A DNA stretch of 64,000 nucleotides from Bedellia somnulentella (GCA_963576735.1 OY755174.1:9796001-9860000), one strand, 5' to 3'; shown: positions 24,880 through 34,762, numbered from the stretch's first letter. Program-made: numbers and translations. Notes: a model not told the origin generated them from the sequence alone.

Positions 24880-25260
24880 ATTTCAGTTTTTCAGCCCATT
24901 AACTCGGCACAATAACACCGTAGCGGAACGGGCGAGAAATAAACGCCGCTTCCGGCGCAAAATAGTTCGGAACTGGTATCATCGTTGCAAATGTAAATGA
25001 ACAATTAAAACGCTCGTCGGGGCCAGGGACAATGACGATAATTATTTTAGTTTGCTGTTGTCGGGCTGTCAGTCGCGCCGCCGCCGCCGCCGCCGCCGCT
25101 CCCGTGGAATGCTCCTCCGGACCCACATCGCCCGCCATAACAGCGACACTTCTGTTCCTCCTAAATTATTACCCGGCACTGGCTCTTTCATTACTCCATT
25201 TCGCTACAATAGAACTCTCGAAATGAGCCAGGTTCTGATTTAACTTCGAATCTAATGGCA
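24880..25260. promoter_or_regulatory. Conserved-looking block with (GCC)n tract
   Basis: About 380 bp of balanced composition with a perfect (CCG)n tract at about 25078-25101. Short overlapping frames encode alanine or arginine runs from the triplet repeat and I do not call them genes. This is the strongest of the GC islands as a candidate enhancer or unannotated untranslated exon. Confidence 0.3.
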
Positions 25261-25615
25261 TTGTTCGTCTGAGAAATCGCAGTTCATATTCAGGCCGAGG
25301 TGGAACTGTGATTAATTTGTGAAACTGCTCGTGATTATCAATATTTCCTGTCCCTATCGGATAACTATTACAAAGGATTATTCTATCTACGGTGTAATTG
25401 TATTAAAACTTTGTCCTCAGTCTGAACGATAATCAAACTGAAATACAAATTTATTATTTAGTTAGCTATACTATATAATAAAAAATAATATCTCAGCTTG
25501 TTTTGGAATCACAGTGGGTAGGAGAAGATTGTAAAGTAAAGGATGTTTGGTAATGCCCTTAAACTGCTTAGCTTGCTGTAAACAAATACACATTTTGTAA
25601 AGTTATTAAAAGAAT

Positions 25616-25780
25616 GCTGTGTAGTTTAGGCTTAGAATAGCATTACCCCATTTGGAAACCCATTACCAACAACCTTTATTTTACTATCTTCTCCCCACTC
25701 AACTTCCAAAATCTAATATAATTCTTTAGCTCTGGTTACCCCTTCTAGGGATTTTTATATGTATTATGTATGTATGTATA
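25616..25780 (-). repeat. (TATG)n-tailed repeat, copy 7 (internally deleted)
   Basis: Starts GCTGTGTAGTTTAGGCTTAG and ends in TATGTATGTATGTATA. The middle block carrying the GCGATGCGGTTGG region is missing, so the head joins directly to CCCATTACCAACAACCTTTA. Confidence 0.75.
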
Positions 25781-26269
25781 TTGTTATATGAATTTCAGCG
25801 AGTACTGCTAACATATTCTATCACGGAATAAACAATCAATAACATGCACATCCCACATTCATACATACTTACGCCATCAATAAATAATCAAAGATATATG
25901 AAGCGCGGCTGATGAATTAAATTTTATTGATACAATTTGGGCAAAGTACGCACAGAATGCTCGGCGCATAGCACGCTCTGCCGGGGTGGCACTCACATCA
26001 CGCTGCCCTGCAATACCACTAGATCCGCGTAATTCAGTTAAACACATAATTTACGATGCTCTACGCTGCATTTCATCGCTAGGTTTATCTGGCCTGTTAT
26101 TTCTCTTGATTGTTTTCATTCGTTTTAGATATTCGTCGGATATGTGGTTTTTATGCTGAGGTGTGTTACATGATTTTAAAATGTACGAGTATAGGTATAT
26201 TTCTGTAATGGAGTTGAAAAGAAATACTTCTGGAATGCAGCTTTTCAAGATCCCAAGCCAAAAAGGTAT

Positions 26270-26640
26270 ACCGAGACCCTATTACTTAGAATTGACTCAA
26301 CTCAAATGTTCACGCCAAATGACACCGAATGGGTAGCAGAAGTACTTATAGTTCTGAAAATCACATTACAACATGTCACCTAGCGATCAGAGTAACCACG
26401 TTTTCTTAAACAGTGTACTCACGTGAAAGGGGGCAGGCCTAATGCCGTTTTTGTACGAATCAACTGTCACTTGATTAAGGAGCCTCGGGGGCTTTCTCAC
26501 GATGTTTCCCTCACCGGTAACAACAATGATAAATTAACCACATATATGACTAGAAAAGAAGCATTGGTGAAGGCCCGTCCCGGAATTGAATCCACATCTC
26601 TCTAAATGTTAAGGGGCTATTGTCTTAACTCAGCTATCAC
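26270..26640 (-). mobile_element. tRNA-derived SINE, diverged near full-length copy
   Basis: On the minus strand it shows, in order, a B-box region GATTCAATTCCGGGACGGGC, GGTGAGGGAAACATCGTGAG, AGTGACAGTTGATTCGTAC and TTAGGCCTGCCCC. This is the same order as the intact copy at 34841-35220. It is old, with many substitutions and a damaged tail. Confidence 0.7.
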
Positions 26641-26689
26641 GTTTGTTGTATTATGGATATAGGTCCTTAAACCGTATATACCGTGTATA

Positions 26690-26892
26690 TATTTACAGCT
26701 ATAAATCCCAAAAGGGGTAGTAGACCTTTGGAATAAAAAAATCCTCAGCCACTTTTTGTAGTTGATTGGGAAGAACATAGTAAAAATAAAATACTGTTGT
26801 TGATGGCTCCAGCATCGTCGCCCAACAATCACTTAGAACGCTTCATACCCTTCGTTGCCTCGTACGACACCAACGGTGGCAGAAAAATATGG
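26690..26892 (+). repeat. (TATG)n-tailed repeat, copy 8
   Basis: Recognised by CAGCTATAAATCCCAAAAGG, ATCCTCAGCCACTTTTTGTA and GCATCGTCGCCCAACAATCA. Diverged; the GGTCTCCAACCGC block is partly lost. Confidence 0.65.
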
Positions 26893-26909
26893 ATTAGTGA
26901 TATTGTAAG

Positions 26910-27175
26910 CAAACACTATGAGTGCGAGTCCGGCTCACATATGGCCGTATTTTTAACGGTGAGGGAAATCATCGTGAGGAAACTCACAGAGTTGTACTTA
27001 GTCATATGACAGAGTATTCGTATCGGAGATAAGCTTGCCTCCTATGACGTGATTACACTGAACAAACAAAACGTGGGTACCCCAAACACCAGGTGACAAT
27101 GTCAAGTGATGTTCAGAAGTATTATTTCCTCTGCCAAGCCCTTCGGGGATATTCGGCTTGAACGATTGAGTTGAG
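26910..27175 (+). mobile_element. tRNA-derived SINE, 5'-truncated
   Basis: Begins in the body at TTAACGGTGAGGGAAATCAT, includes TTGTACTTAGTCATATGACA and CCTCTGCCAAGCCCTTCGGG, and ends in a degenerate TTGAGTTGAGTTGA tail. Confidence 0.75.
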
Positions 27176-27237
27176 TTGATTACCAAGAGATTATTGTGCA
27201 AAAGCGATTTTAACTTTAACTTGATATCCCATTTTTT

Positions 27238-27740
27238 AACCGACTTCAAAAAAAGGAGTGTTCTCAATTCGACCGGTATATTTTTTTTTTTTTTTTTTTT
27301 ATGTTTGTTCGCCGATTACTTCGCCATTTATGAACCGATTTTGATTATTATTTTTTTATTCGAAAGAAGATACTTCCGGATTGGTACCATGATGAGGATA
27401 TCAGGGTCTGATGATGGGATCCTGGAGAAATCGAGGGGAACCCTCAAATTTTATAGGCAAATGTACCGCGTTTTACATATTTTCTGAACTTATATTGGCA
27501 TTTGCTTCTGAAAATCATATTGTTATGCTGCTGAGCTGATGATGGAAGGTGTGGATCCTCAATCACTAGGTATTAGGAAACAGTTCTTTCCAAATTCTAT
27601 ATAGATTTATACTCCTCTTCGTAGCTTTTATGAAGAGAAGTACAGGTTCACTAAACATTTCTTTTGTTATGTTATTGTTACCGAGAAAGTACCATGAGAC
27701 CAGGATCTGATGATGGCATCCCAGGAAATCGAGGGGACTG
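27238..27740 (+). mobile_element. Repeat with AACCGACTTCAAAAAA end and poly-T
   Basis: Starts AACCGACTTCAAAAAAAGGA, then TCTCAATTCGACCGG, a 20-nt T run, and TATGAACCGATTTTGATTAT. I recognise this block as a frequent lepidopteran repeat. Inside, a segment with ATGAGGATATCAGGGTCTGA recurs in altered form near 27690 (ATGAGACCAGGATCTGATGA), so it is internally repetitive. Non-coding. Confidence 0.6.
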
Positions 27741-27749
27741 TCGAAACTC

Positions 27750-27925
27750 ACAATTAAATGACAGTGTATTTGTTCAAAACGCCGATAGGCCTGCCCTGTA
27801 TAACGTGAGAACACTGCCTAATAAATCGTGGGTACTCTGAACAACAGGTGACAATGTCACGTGATATTCAGAAGTATTACTACCTCTGCTAACCCCTTCA
27901 GGGATATTCGGCGTGAGCGTTTGAG
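27750..27925 (+). mobile_element. tRNA-derived SINE, 5'-truncated
   Basis: Carries GACAGTGTATTTGTTCAAAA, GCCGATAGGCCTGCCC and CTCTGCTAACCCCTTCAGGG, ending in GGCGTGAGCGTTTGAG. The tail is lost. Confidence 0.75.
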
Positions 27926-27953
27926 TCTTTCTTGAGATGTAGAATTGAAGACC

Positions 27954-27989
27954 AAAATCCTTCGAAAGGCATTCCTTTCGAAGGATTTT
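27954..27989. other. Perfect 16-bp hairpin
   Basis: AAAATCCTTCGAAAGG and CCTTTCGAAGGATTTT form a perfect stem around the 4-nt loop CATT. It follows directly after a SINE. No terminator role is expected in this setting. Confidence 0.7.
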
Positions 27990-28151
27990 AAGAACAATGT
28001 AAGGTTACATATGGTTGAGCCTATTTAATATCGTACTATAATAGAAATACCGGAAATACGAAGAATAATACAGTAACTGTCGCATCCTCATCCGAGAGGC
28101 ATCTTTGCCAGGTCTACCCATCTCTAAAACTCGTAAAATAAAATAATTTTT

Positions 28152-28728
28152 AACAAAAAGAAAACCGACTTCATAAAAAAACGACCGAAAATAAACAATC
28201 TAGTACTAAAAAGTACAAAATAAGTTTTTTAATTGAATATGAGTACTGTGATTGATACCTTAGCAATTTCTTTATTCCACACGCGTCAGTTCAACCTACC
28301 TAAATATTACAATTCTCTTAAATTAATTTTTGAGTCGGTGCCAGACAAACAAAAGTAAATTCACCCTGCTATCTATCTCTGATTATTACAATCTAAACAA
28401 TATATATCTATCGCCTAACGTTTTAAATGATAATACGTACAAAAATCAATTTACCCTACAACTACAAGGTACCCTACATTTTACACGTATATGAAGTGCG
28501 AAATACACACTTCTTATTATCAATTATCATCGAGGCTGGCACCGGCTCACAAATTAATTTAAGAGAATTGTAATATTTAGGTAGGTTGAACTGACGCGTG
28601 TGGAATAAAGAAATTGCTAAGGTATCAATCACAGTACTCATATTCAATTAAAAAACTTATTTTGTACTTTTTAGTACTAGATTGTTTATTTTCGGTCGTT
28701 TTTTTATGAAGTCGGTTTTCTTTTTGTT
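28152..28728. mobile_element. Foldback element with 191-bp inverted repeats
   Basis: Arms 28152-28342 and 28538-28728 are nearly perfect inverted repeats; by eye I find only two differences, near the inner end. The middle 195 bp is AT-rich and non-coding. The outer ends read AACAAAAAGAAAACCGACTT, sharing AACCGACTTC-type sequence with the repeat at 27238. This is a non-autonomous foldback or MITE-like element. Target duplication is not clear. Confidence 0.8.
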
Positions 28729-28879
28729 ATTTGTACAATTAATGATACGCATATAAGTTCCTCAGACAATTAAAGGAATGAAATCATTTATCAGTTCTTT
28801 AACTGACGAAAATTTAATTATGTTTTTGTGTTAATCCTACGCCTTTTATGATATTTTATTTTGTGAAACATTTTGAATT

Positions 28880-29196
28880 ACAATTAGAATGTTGTTTGTC
28901 CATGAAAACCTCATGTGGGGATTATTTAGGATAAATAAAGACAAAATTTTAATTATATGATAGTTAGGCGTTCTCAACATTTGTATTCTATCTGTAAAGG
29001 AAGACAAATGGCCTTCCGAATTTGTAAAAAATCGGAGGTAGGTAACAATAACACTACTTAAAAAATGTAAAAGAAACAAAGGAAAGTAAAATTTCACACT
29101 AGAAGCGATTGACACTAAAGCTCAAATGGCAGAGCGACGGGGGAGGTCGTGGGTTCGATCCCCGCTAGTGTCGAAATTTTTCTTTCCTTTATTTAT
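28880..29196 (+). mobile_element. tRNA-headed SINE, diverged copy
   Basis: Carries CATGAAAACCTCATGTGGGG, TAGTTAGGCGTTCTCAACAT and a worn tRNA-like segment (29110-29176, GGGTTCGATCCCCGCTAGTG). Same family as 2818-3464 and 34385-34762. Its CTTTATTTAT tail is interrupted by the element that begins at 29197. Confidence 0.75.
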
Positions 29197-30274
29197 GGGC
29201 ATTTCTACGGGCAGTGTCAATTGAGCTACTGCTGTGCAAAAAGTATCTTATAATTATAATGACATACTTCAAAAAAATCACACGACTTTTAAGGGCTTTT
29301 GACTTCATGGAGAGCATTTCTAAAAGATTGTTATACTTTATATAAACTCTGAAAAAAAAACCTAAACTTTGAAAACGGGGAAAATTTGGCCAAAAAAGTC
29401 GTGTCGGGATTCCAGAATTTACTCGATATTGCTTCATAACTTTTTTTATAATACCTTCATAGTTAAAAGTCATACATTCCCAGAACATGGAATAGACAAT
29501 TAATCTATATAAGTAAATATATTTAATGTAACTACTTGGGTTTTAATACAATAACACTTTGTAACTTTGTCGGAAGCTTCGGTCTCAATTCGCTGAAATT
29601 TACTTTTGTCTACCTACATCACTAACTAAGCGCAGTACGAACGTCACTAGCTGGTTCCCACAAACTGCCGGTAGCGCCCGAGCGGCCGAGCAATATGTGC
29701 AAAGGAACAGCATTATTGAGTAGCATTTTTTGAAGGTACGAAAGTAGTCTGTAATTTTTGGATCGTGTCATTTCTGAAATCGGTGTGTTACATAAATTAT
29801 AACTATAAAAGTATTTACAACGATTATTGCTCAATTTATCGACTAGTTTAGTGATATCTTCCTATGTATTTTGAATAAATAGCTTCAAATTGTATAATTT
29901 ATGAGTTATTTGGTAAAATGTGTTATTTCCCCAATTCGGTGGGTCTCAATTACCTGGAAAATTGAGCACCGAATTGAGAAAACTTACACCGATTTGAAAT
30001 TTTACTTATGCTTTTAAGAATTCACTATAAAGATTTGATGAAAATCAGCTTAAATAAGCAAAAATTACTTTACAAATATATGCTTCATGTTTCTAATATT
30101 ATATCCCAAAACACGTAAATTAAAAAAAACAAAGCTGAACTTGCTTATGACCAATGCATAATCCACTGTGACTTTGGTCAGAACTATTGCACGAAGTACG
30201 CTAATGAAATAGCAGGAATGGGATGTAAGTAGCAGGCAACAAATATCCTAACACACATCATTTATTTACTATTT

Positions 30275-30518
30275 ACATACATACATATACTCACGGCTAT
30301 ATTTCCCTAGAATGGGTAACCAGAGCTAAGGAATTATAAATTCCTCAGCCTCTTTTGGAAGTTGAGTGGGGAAAAGATGGTATAAATAAAAGTTTTTGGT
30401 GATGGGTCTCCAACCGCATCGCCCAAAAATCCACTAAAATGCCCCAATACCCTTAGTCACCTCTTACGACACCCGTGGGTAGAAAGGGGTAGCGACATTC
30501 TAAGCCGGCTCTACACGG
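30275..30518 (+). repeat. (TATG)n-tailed repeat, copy 9
   Basis: Full-length copy inserted within the 29197-31669 element: (CATA)n, CTCACGGCTATATTTCCC, GGTCTCCAACCGCATCGCCC, ending TAAGCCGGCTCTACACGGC. Confidence 0.85.
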
Positions 30519-30722
30519 CTTACTTACTATATGAAACATGGAAACCTCGTTACTCAATCATTCTGTACTGTAAGTGAATGTCTTAGGTACAATGCTGTAC
30601 GATTTTTAGAAAATGAAATATCTGATATACATTCTTTTTTTTATATTTGATTCACCTTCAGCTCAGTATTGCAACCGAAAAATCTTTTTTATCATGACTT
30701 GTCTTCACTAGCATTTTCTTAG

Positions 30723-30872
30723 CCTTGCGTCGGATGGAACTATACAGAGCTTGGGCATGGTAAAGGAGCGCCTGATGGCGTTGGAGGATGCCTTAAAAGT
30801 ACGGCTGATAAAATAGTATGACATCACGGTATTGACAACTTTCGTGAATCTTTTGAAAAAACATGTCAATAA
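30723..30872 (+). pseudogene. Decayed protein fragment with GHGKGAPDGVGG motif
   Basis: One frame reads WNYTEL followed by GHGKGAPDGVGGCLKSTADK, then an in-frame TGA at 30819 and another 17 codons to a TAA. I recall similar HGKG(A/P)DG(I/V)GG sequences in uncharacterised insect proteins that look transposon-derived, but I cannot name the family. Its position in the middle of the TIR element suggests a transposase or accessory-protein relic of that element. It has one internal stop and no clear start. Confidence 0.4.
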
Positions 30873-31800
30873 CATCAAAATCGAAGTGGTCGATGAGTCT
30901 GGCATTTTGAAAATGGAAATGCTTGATTAAGCTATAATGTAGGTAGTATTGAAATATTATTGATATCTAGATGGTCATTTGTTGTACTACTTAAGTAATC
31001 TTTTGATCAGTACAGTTTGTTAAATTGTTAAACTAGTTCCTGGTATTTTTGTAGTTCCTGGTATAACACAACGGTGTTTTTATTTTGTGAAATTTCTTCT
31101 TTATATGAAAATTAATGATATTTAAGCTATTCGAGTTACTTAAAATGATGATCTCGCTATGTTAATAGTGATAAAACGAAGTTAATTTATTAAATAAATA
31201 GCATTTATAAGATTGTCTTCTTTTACTTTCATGTTACTGCTGCAATAAATTAGTTTTATTTCTGATTATGTATCAGTATTTTCAATATAAAATTACACCG
31301 TCAATAAATAAAATCAAGCATGTTTCGGTATTTTTTCGTAACCATTACATTATTACTCTAATAGGTGACAGCGTTTCTTATTTCGCTAGAACATTTTCTG
31401 AATTCGTTGTACTATATTCCAATTCGGTTGTTCATTTTCTAAATTCGCTGCCATGTATTACAATTCGGTGACCCATTTTGTCAATTCGGTGCTTTCACAA
31501 TACGGTGATTAACTTTTCTCATAAACCACTTTACGAAAACTGGTGCCAATGCCATATTTATATTTAGTACACAATATACTTCAGACTTCATTATAAAATT
31601 ACTTTATAAAACCTTATTTCAATTTCAGCACCGAATTGAGATAAACACGGGCCTTCTGTAGAAATGCCCTTATCGTTTATTTATTTTGATTTACATATTG
31701 TTTACGAAAAAAAATAATCATTTTTGTATAGTATCACGAATGAAATCACAAGAATGGATAGAAACTTAACTGACACTAACAGTCAAACATACCATTACCA

Positions 31801-31866
31801 CTTTAAATATTGAGAATAGGGAGATTAATAGATCACCAATAATTTCCCTATTCTCAATACTTAAAG
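31801..31866. other. Pre-miRNA-like hairpin, 29-bp stem, 8-nt loop
   Basis: Arms 31801-31829 and 31838-31866 pair over 29 positions with 26 Watson-Crick pairs, one G-U and two mismatches; the loop is AGATCACC. Length and near-perfect pairing fit a microRNA precursor or a very small MITE. Read on either strand the hairpin is similar, so orientation is unknown. Confidence 0.5.
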
Positions 31867-32039
31867 TTCTATCAAGACCTCAGTAGAGAAACTTAGGGTA
31901 ACTGTTGAAGGGTTGCTAATTTTATTGCCCATTGACATTTACTATGCTTACATACATACCATTATTCGCTTTTACGGTAACCATTTAGATAAATTTAAGT
32001 ACGCCAAAACTATAGTTATCTAGCATAAATACTATATTA

Positions 32040-32340
32040 AAAATACACACATATACTCACGCCATTAGTTTCCACTGGGGTAGGTGGAGACTATCGATCG
32101 CCATTATGTACGATACTGAAAAACTTTTCAAGCTTCGTCTATATTGATCAATCTTTTCATTCATGCTCTTTTATTCTGCCACTTTTGACGCTTACTTTAT
32201 TTAGCACATTTTTAATTTGATATAAATCTGTCCTCCGTGCTCGTCCTCTGCGAACACTATCATCAACAGTGGCTCTATAAATCTCTTTCACCAGCTTATA
32301 ATTATCCATCCCCTCTTTGTGCAAAAACCATTTAACCTTT
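32040..32340 (-). mobile_element. RTE-like LINE, C-terminal coding end and 3' UTR
   Basis: The minus strand encodes HKEGMDNYKLVKEIYRATVD and then RRGRARRTDL, the usual C-terminal end of an RTE-like LINE reverse transcriptase protein. The 3' UTR follows (GGCGATCGATAGTCTCCACC, then GGCGTGAGTATATGTGTG). It is heavily 5'-truncated. This copy ties the short GTGAGTATATGTATG 3'-end fragments elsewhere to a coding LINE. Confidence 0.65.
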
Positions 32341-32491
32341 CCTTTTTCTATCTTTAACTACCGTGCCCCCGCCAAGACAAACTAAGCGAAGCGCACGGGT
32401 ACTCCTACCTTTTCTCGAAGCGCTTCGTCGTTTTTTTTAACCCCCATAACTTGGGTTTGGATTATGCTAGGTCAACAAAATTTTCGACTCG

Positions 32492-32904
32492 CCCTAACTC
32501 TACAAGGCCTAACTTCACAAACTCTACACCTTAGTCAAACTGTGTAGTGTCGGCTGAGAATAGCACTTCCCCATTTCTTCCGGTGGCTGTACGTAAGCAG
32601 CAACTAACGGTATTAGGGCTTTTAAGGGAATTTTGGCGATGCGGTTGAAGACCCATCACCAACAACATTTATTTTTACCATCTTTTCCCGACTCACATTT
32701 CCAAAAGTGGCTAAGGAATATCTAATTCCTTAGCTCTGGCTACCCCTTCTAGGGATTTATAGCCGTGAGTATATGTATGTATGTAAAAGTAATGAACAGT
32801 GAATTACTTTTCACCTTACGCCGATGTGAATGTAGCCAAATGGCCAAGCCACATATTTTGACTAAGGTGTAGAGTTTGTGAAGTTAGGCGTTTTAGAGTT
32901 AGGG
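32492..32904. mobile_element. MITE-like inverted repeat split by a SINE-like repeat
   Basis: Arms 32492-32539 and 32857-32904 are 48-bp inverted repeats with 46 matching positions (outer end CCCTAACTCTA, inner end CACCTTAGTCAAA). The (TATG)n-tailed repeat at 32540-32784 lies between them, immediately after the left arm. Without it the inner spacer would be about 70 bp. Confidence 0.6.
32540..32784 (-). repeat. (TATG)n-tailed repeat, copy 10
   Basis: Full-length, reading TGTGTAGTGTCGGCTGAGAA to ATTTATAGCCGTGAGTATAT plus GTATGTATG. A good reference copy for the true 5'-to-3' orientation. Confidence 0.85.
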
Positions 32905-33342
32905 TATGTAGTGTTAGAAGCTTAGCTCTACATGAGATCTCATAACTTTTTGGCAGTGCGAGTCATATGGGCTCGTCTTGGCAACATTTTACATGAAAAT
33001 CTTTTTTACATTGTCATTTTTTGCACCGCAACAATAAAACAAACAAACAAAATGAAACCAAAACACATCACTGTTGGATACCCCTTGCTATACCGAACCA
33101 GACCTTGTTTTTCCCGTATATATACATGCATGTACTAGAATCCTCATAGAGTGATACCAATGCACGCAAAAGACCGAACCTGGACAATAAAGTGCCGCAT
33201 GAATAATATACAAAATAAAGTACCTTAAAATCGGTAGCACTTATAAGCTATTAATAAATTAATAAATGAGACTCAACATCACTAAAATGTACTATCAGAG
33301 CTAGTAACCCGTTTCGGCTTCAATCGAGAAGCTGAAAAACTC

Positions 33343-33450
33343 TAATTAGAATGTTTTATTCATGAAAACCGCATGTGGGGATTATAACTTATAAATAAAG
33401 GAAAGAAAAAAAAACTCGTCACCAGCGGTGATTGAACCCACGACCTATTC
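33343..33450. mobile_element. Rearranged fragment of the tRNA-headed SINE
   Basis: Contains CATGAAAACCGCATGTGGGG and ATAAATAAAGGAAAGAAA followed by a minus-strand tRNA-like T-arm region (GTGATTGAACCCACGACC). The order fits the minus-strand order of the left arm at 2818-3072. Confidence 0.5.
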
Positions 33451-33592
33451 TATTATATCTATTCACAATCACATTATTTATCAGAAAAACTCTGTTTATG
33501 TTTTATTCGAAGTGAACAGTGACTGTGATCGTATTATGGTATTTTGTGATGTAGTACATAAGGGAGGGTGAAATACTATACGAGTTGTGTTT

Positions 33593-33762
33593 GCTGTGTA
33601 GTGTCGGCTTAGAATAGCACTACCCCATCTCTTCCGGTGGGTGTACGTAACAGGCGACTAACGGTATTGGGGGCTTTTAAGGGATTTTTGGGCGAAGCGG
33701 TTGGAGACCTTAGCTCTGGCTACCCGTTTTAGGGGATTTACAGCCGTGAGTATATGTATGTA
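33593..33762 (-). repeat. (TATG)n-tailed repeat, copy 11 (internal deletion)
   Basis: Starts GCTGTGTAGTGTCGGCTTAG and ends CAGCCGTGAGTATATGTATG. The segment between GCGGTTGGAGACC and TTAGCTCTGGCTACCC is deleted. Confidence 0.8.
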
Positions 33763-34102
33763 ATTTGTGACCCTATATCAAAGAGTTCGAATTTATTTTG
33801 CAACACTTTTAAATAATATTTTACTTACTCACTTACTCGTACATCTATGCCATTTTTCCCAATGCAGTAGACGAAGACAAAATGAACGCCACGACAAACC
33901 TCTCTCACTTCACTCATATTTATCATCTCCTCAGACATTCTCTATCATTCGTTACTTAAGATTAGCTCTGATGCTACTTCCGTCAAACCAAATGTATTCT
34001 ACTTTATATAAAAAAAAATAGAAGAAACGGAAATCCAAAAACAGAAGAATAAAAGAGATGCATGGGAAGAACAATTAATTTAAGGGAAACAAAAGAGGTT
34101 TA

Positions 34103-34345
34103 TCAGGATCTTAATTTAATAGTGGAAGGATAACACGTATAAAATAATAGGCTATAATTAATAATAAATAGACTATTGTGGCACTCACTGGCTCTATATA
34201 TCTCTTTTGCCACTTTACAATCATCCATTCTCTCTATGTACCCAAACCACCTCAACATTCCTTTGTCTATCTTGCACACTACGTCACCTTTCACACCTAA
34301 ACGTTCACGAATCACACTATTTTCCACTTTGTCGCACAACATACA
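34103..34345 (-). pseudogene. RTE-like LINE C-terminal fragment
   Basis: One minus-strand frame encodes NSVIRERLGVKGDVVCKIDK followed by GMLRWFGYIERMDDCKVAKE. The LRWFGxxERMD stretch is a well-known C-terminal motif of insect RTE-like LINE proteins. The fragment ends abruptly after EIYRASECHNS. No polymerase catalytic region is present. Confidence 0.75.
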
Positions 34346-34384
34346 TGTACCTATTTATGTTTACAAAAACTATGTATGTGTTAA

Positions 34385-34762
34385 AGGATAGAAGAATTTC
34401 GCGCTGGCAGCCATTGACACGGTAGCTCAATTGGCAAGAGCGACGGGGGCGTATACCCGAGGTCGCGGGTTCGAATCCCGCCTGTGTCGAAGTTTTTCTT
34501 TCCTTTATTTATTCTTTATTTATTAGTAATAATCCCCACATGAGGTTTTCATGAACAAAAAGATTTAAATTATGTGATAGTTAGGCGTTTTCAACATTTG
34601 CATTCTATCTGAAAAGATAGACAAGTGGCCTTTCGAATTAGTAAAAAATTCGGAGGTAGGAAACGCAAACACTACTAAAACGTGTAAAAGAAATAAAGGA
34701 TAGAAGAATTTCGCACTGGCAGCCATTGACACGGTAGCTCAATTGGCAAGAGCGACGGGGGC
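34385..34762 (+). mobile_element. Head-to-tail dimer of the tRNA-headed SINE
   Basis: A full tRNA-like head (34416-34488) is followed by the 220-bp body and then a second head that breaks off at 34762 after GCGACGGGGGCGT. The string GGATAGAAGAATTTCGC occurs at 34387 and again about 312 bp later, giving the unit length. The head has an intact acceptor stem and T arm; its anticodon arm is one base off a standard fold. Multimers suggest read-through or template switching. Confidence 0.75.

Larger units (their letters stand above)
29197..31669. mobile_element. 2.47-kb DNA transposon with 12-bp TIRs and TTAT target duplication
   Basis: The ends are GGGCATTTCTAC at 29197 and its exact complement GTAGAAATGCCC at 31658-31669, flanked on both sides by TTAT. 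It sits inside the tail of a tRNA-headed SINE, which continues on the far side. Several copies of CAATTCGGTG or its complement lie near both ends (29940-29985 and 31390-31640), like the subterminal binding sites of cut-and-paste transposons. A decayed coding fragment with an HGKG motif (30723-30872) and a later SINE (30275) lie inside. Superfamily is not settled. Confidence 0.65.

Noticed and set aside
24899..25243. Open frames with alanine or arginine runs
   Set aside because: These are translations of the (CCG)n tract in different frames. No homologous domain is seen.
27176..27487. 103-codon open frame
   Set aside because: It runs through the poly-T tract (phenylalanine run) of a known repeat type and is not a gene.
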